Source: an uncultured Acidimicrobiales bacterium (lineage in GTDB: Bacteria > Actinomycetota > Acidimicrobiia > Acidimicrobiales > SHLQ01). Taken from it: DNA of 39,252 nucleotides. Below are positions 37,592 through 39,252 of this stretch, one piece after another. The stretch is taken from assembly GCA_937969565.1 (NCBI GenBank), contig CALBVR010000185.1, positions 1 to 39,252 of the forward strand, written 5' to 3'. A program made the position numbers and the translations under genes. A model generated the notes under the pieces. It ran no database searches and had not been told where the DNA came from. It was given only the letters and a program-made list of their open reading frames with translations. Each line of letters starts with the position of its first letter. Position 1 is the stretch's first letter.

Positions 37592-37704
37592 ATCCCGGTG
37601 CCGAACATCACCGTTCTGTAACTCAAGCGGGGTACTCGGCACTCCGTAGTCATGATCGGGTGCGATGCGGAACCGACCCTCCAAAGAAGCAGGCGGAAAC
37701 GAAA

Positions 37705-39252
37705 ATGACCAACAACGTACGACTTCCCATTCTCGCCGTCCTTGCGGTGTTCATGGTCTCTCTCGTGGCAATTGCGCCGCAGCGGGAGGTCGGAGCCCAA
37801 GGCGACGCCTGGCAATGTGAACCCGGCTTCTACCAGGTGATCTCCGGCCAGATGGCCGAGCTCGACCCGGCCACCGGCCACTACCGCCAGGTAGGTGCCG
37901 ACGACTCGAACTACAACGCCATGGGCCACCGTCACGAAGACGGCTTCCTCTATGGCATGCGGGGCAAGACGCTCCTTCGCATCGGCAACAACGGCGTTGC
38001 CGAGCCGATCGCCGAACTCGACATCGACATGGGCGGCGGCAACCCCTACACCGGAGACTTCGGTGACGACGGCCTGTTGTACATCGCCCGTGGCTCCAAC
38101 CGCTGGTATGCCGTGGACGTCACGACCGGACAGGCAACGCGCATGCCCGGCCTCGACTTCCCGACCTACACGGTGGCGGACATCGCCAACGTGAATGGCA
38201 AGTTCTACGGCGTTTCGGGCCGCGGCTCGCTCGTCGTCTTCGATCCGGTTGCCCAGAACGTCGAAGTTCGTGGCGTCGTCGAAGGACTCATCACCTCGAG
38301 CAGCAAGGCCTACGGCGCGGCATGGTCCACGGCCGGCGGCAACCTCTACGTGAACCGCAACTCGAGCGAGCTGTACCAGATCACCGGCTACTCGGGCTCG
38401 AACCCGGTCGCCACCCAGATCGGCAACACCGTCGCCACCAAGTCGAACGACGGCGCCTCCTGCCGCTACGCCATGCCGCCGGAAGGCGTGCCAGACGTCG
38501 ACGGTCCTGCGTCCGAGACCCCGCCGTCGACTCCCGAAGGCGAGAAGGCCGAAGAAGAGTACGTCCAGGCTGTTGAAAGTGGCGAGAAGGTCGTCGATCC
38601 GGAGGAGACCGGCGAGGTCGGCTCCAAGGACGACGAGCCGAAGCCCGAAGAACCGACCGACGAGAACTACGAGGCTCCCGACGCCGGACTCGGCACCGGT
38701 GCATCGTGCTCGCCGAACGTCAACGAGGACCGTCTGCCCCGCGCCGAGGTCAACGCAGCGAACTACAGCGAAGCAACCGTGCTCTACGACGGAACCTTCG
38801 GTACGCCGGATTCCGAGAACTGGCTGATCCAGTCCGGTAGCTGGGCGTTCAACAACGGTGCCTACGAGCAGCAGAACACCTGTGGCTTCGACTACACCTC
38901 GCTGCTCGTCGCTCCGGCGCTCGCCAACTACGTGTTCGAAGCGTCGTTCCATGACCTCGACGGCGTCAACCACGGCGGCATCGTGATCGGCCAGGCCTCC
39001 GAGGCCTCTCGTGCCGGCGCTTGGTTGATCGACCTCTCCGAGGACGGCACCGTGCTCCGCTGGGGCCAGTACAACGACAGCGGCTACTACGGCACCGACG
39101 GCGTCGTCGTCCCGGTGACGCCACCCGACGCCGGCGAGGTCGTGACCATCTCGGCTCGTGTGCTCGACGGCGTCGTGTACGTGTCCTACAACGGCGAGCC
39201 GATGGGTGAGATCCAGTCGACGGCCACCGGCCACGTGGGCCTGGTGTCCAGC
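37705..39252 (+). CDS. Secreted protein: beta-propeller-like N-terminal region, acidic linker, LamG/concanavalin-like C-terminal region; truncated at window edge
   Basis: Open frame from ATG 37705 to end: MTNNVRLPILAVLAVFMVSLVAIAPQREVGAQGDAWQCEPGFYQVISGQMAELDPATGHY...; signal peptide; not in ORF track because no stop in window. Confidence 0.8.
   Translation, partial: MTNNVRLPILAVLAVFMVSLVAIAPQREVGAQGDAWQCEPGFYQVISGQMAELDPATGHYRQVGADDSNYNAMGHRHEDGFLYGMRGKTLLRIGNNGVAEPIAELDIDMGGGNPYTGDFGDDGLLYIARGSNRWYAVDVTTGQATRMPGLDFPTYTVADIANVNGKFYGVSGRGSLVVFDPVAQNVEVRGVVEGLITSSSKAYGAAWSTAGGNLYVNRNSSELYQITGYSGSNPVATQIGNTVATKSNDGASCRYAMPPEGVPDVDGPASETPPSTPEGEKAEEEYVQAVESGEKVVDPEETGEVGSKDDEPKPEEPTDENYEAPDAGLGTGASCSPNVNEDRLPRAEVNAANYSEATVLYDGTFGTPDSENWLIQSGSWAFNNGAYEQQNTCGFDYTSLLVAPALANYVFEASFHDLDGVNHGGIVIGQASEASRAGAWLIDLSEDGTVLRWGQYNDSGYYGTDGVVVPVTPPDAGEVVTISARVLDGVVYVSYNGEPMGEIQSTATGHVGLVSS

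Noticed and set aside
37357-39234. 625-aa minus-strand ORF
   Set aside because: Shadow of the secreted-protein gene and out of frame with trpB2; no recognisable domain.
1-39252. Mobile element, phage or defence island
   Set aside because: No transposase, integrase, tRNA target, terminal repeats or recognised defence genes; gene content is largely core and metabolic.

Overview
The window is high-GC actinobacterial chromosome. The gene content (NucS, TrpB2, TLP1-type thiolase, many acyl-CoA genes) suggests an Acidimicrobiia/Ilumatobacter-like organism, which is an inference. I support 31 protein-coding genes, two of them cut by the window edges and therefore missing from the ORF track. I saw no rRNA, tRNA, CRISPR array, transposase or phage genes. 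In order: (-) VWA protein, MoxR ATPase and divergent ProA; (+) MurJ, two tandem PspA-like proteins and an exported protein; (-) ProB, ObgE, L27, L21 and an acyl-CoA dehydrogenase; (+) cyclase/NTPase/TPR protein, thiolase-like protein, acyl-CoA synthetase, TauE, FAD oxidoreductase, AarF kinase, NucS, VanW lipoprotein with a PPAED tail, and GGR-type FAD enzyme; (-) TypA; (+) MDR oxidoreductase, DUF4349 lipoprotein and PAP2; (-) small ORF; (+) SDR; (-) hybrid histidine kinase; (+) cNMP-binding patatin; (-) TrpB2; (+) secreted protein. The observations most worth a second look are: (i) a recurrent TANNNT-N6/7-start signature suggesting widespread leaderless transcription; (ii) all five convergent gene pairs abut or overlap; (iii) a four-gene MurJ/PspA block, in opposite orientation, splitting proB from proA, with the second PspA paralog lacking the membrane-binding N-terminal helix; (iv) a duplicated TGGAC-N5-GTCCA operator upstream of trpB2; and (v) a perfect ACTGTATG-N4-CATACAGT palindrome between the ACAD and cyclase genes. 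No wholly new defence or mobile system is evident.
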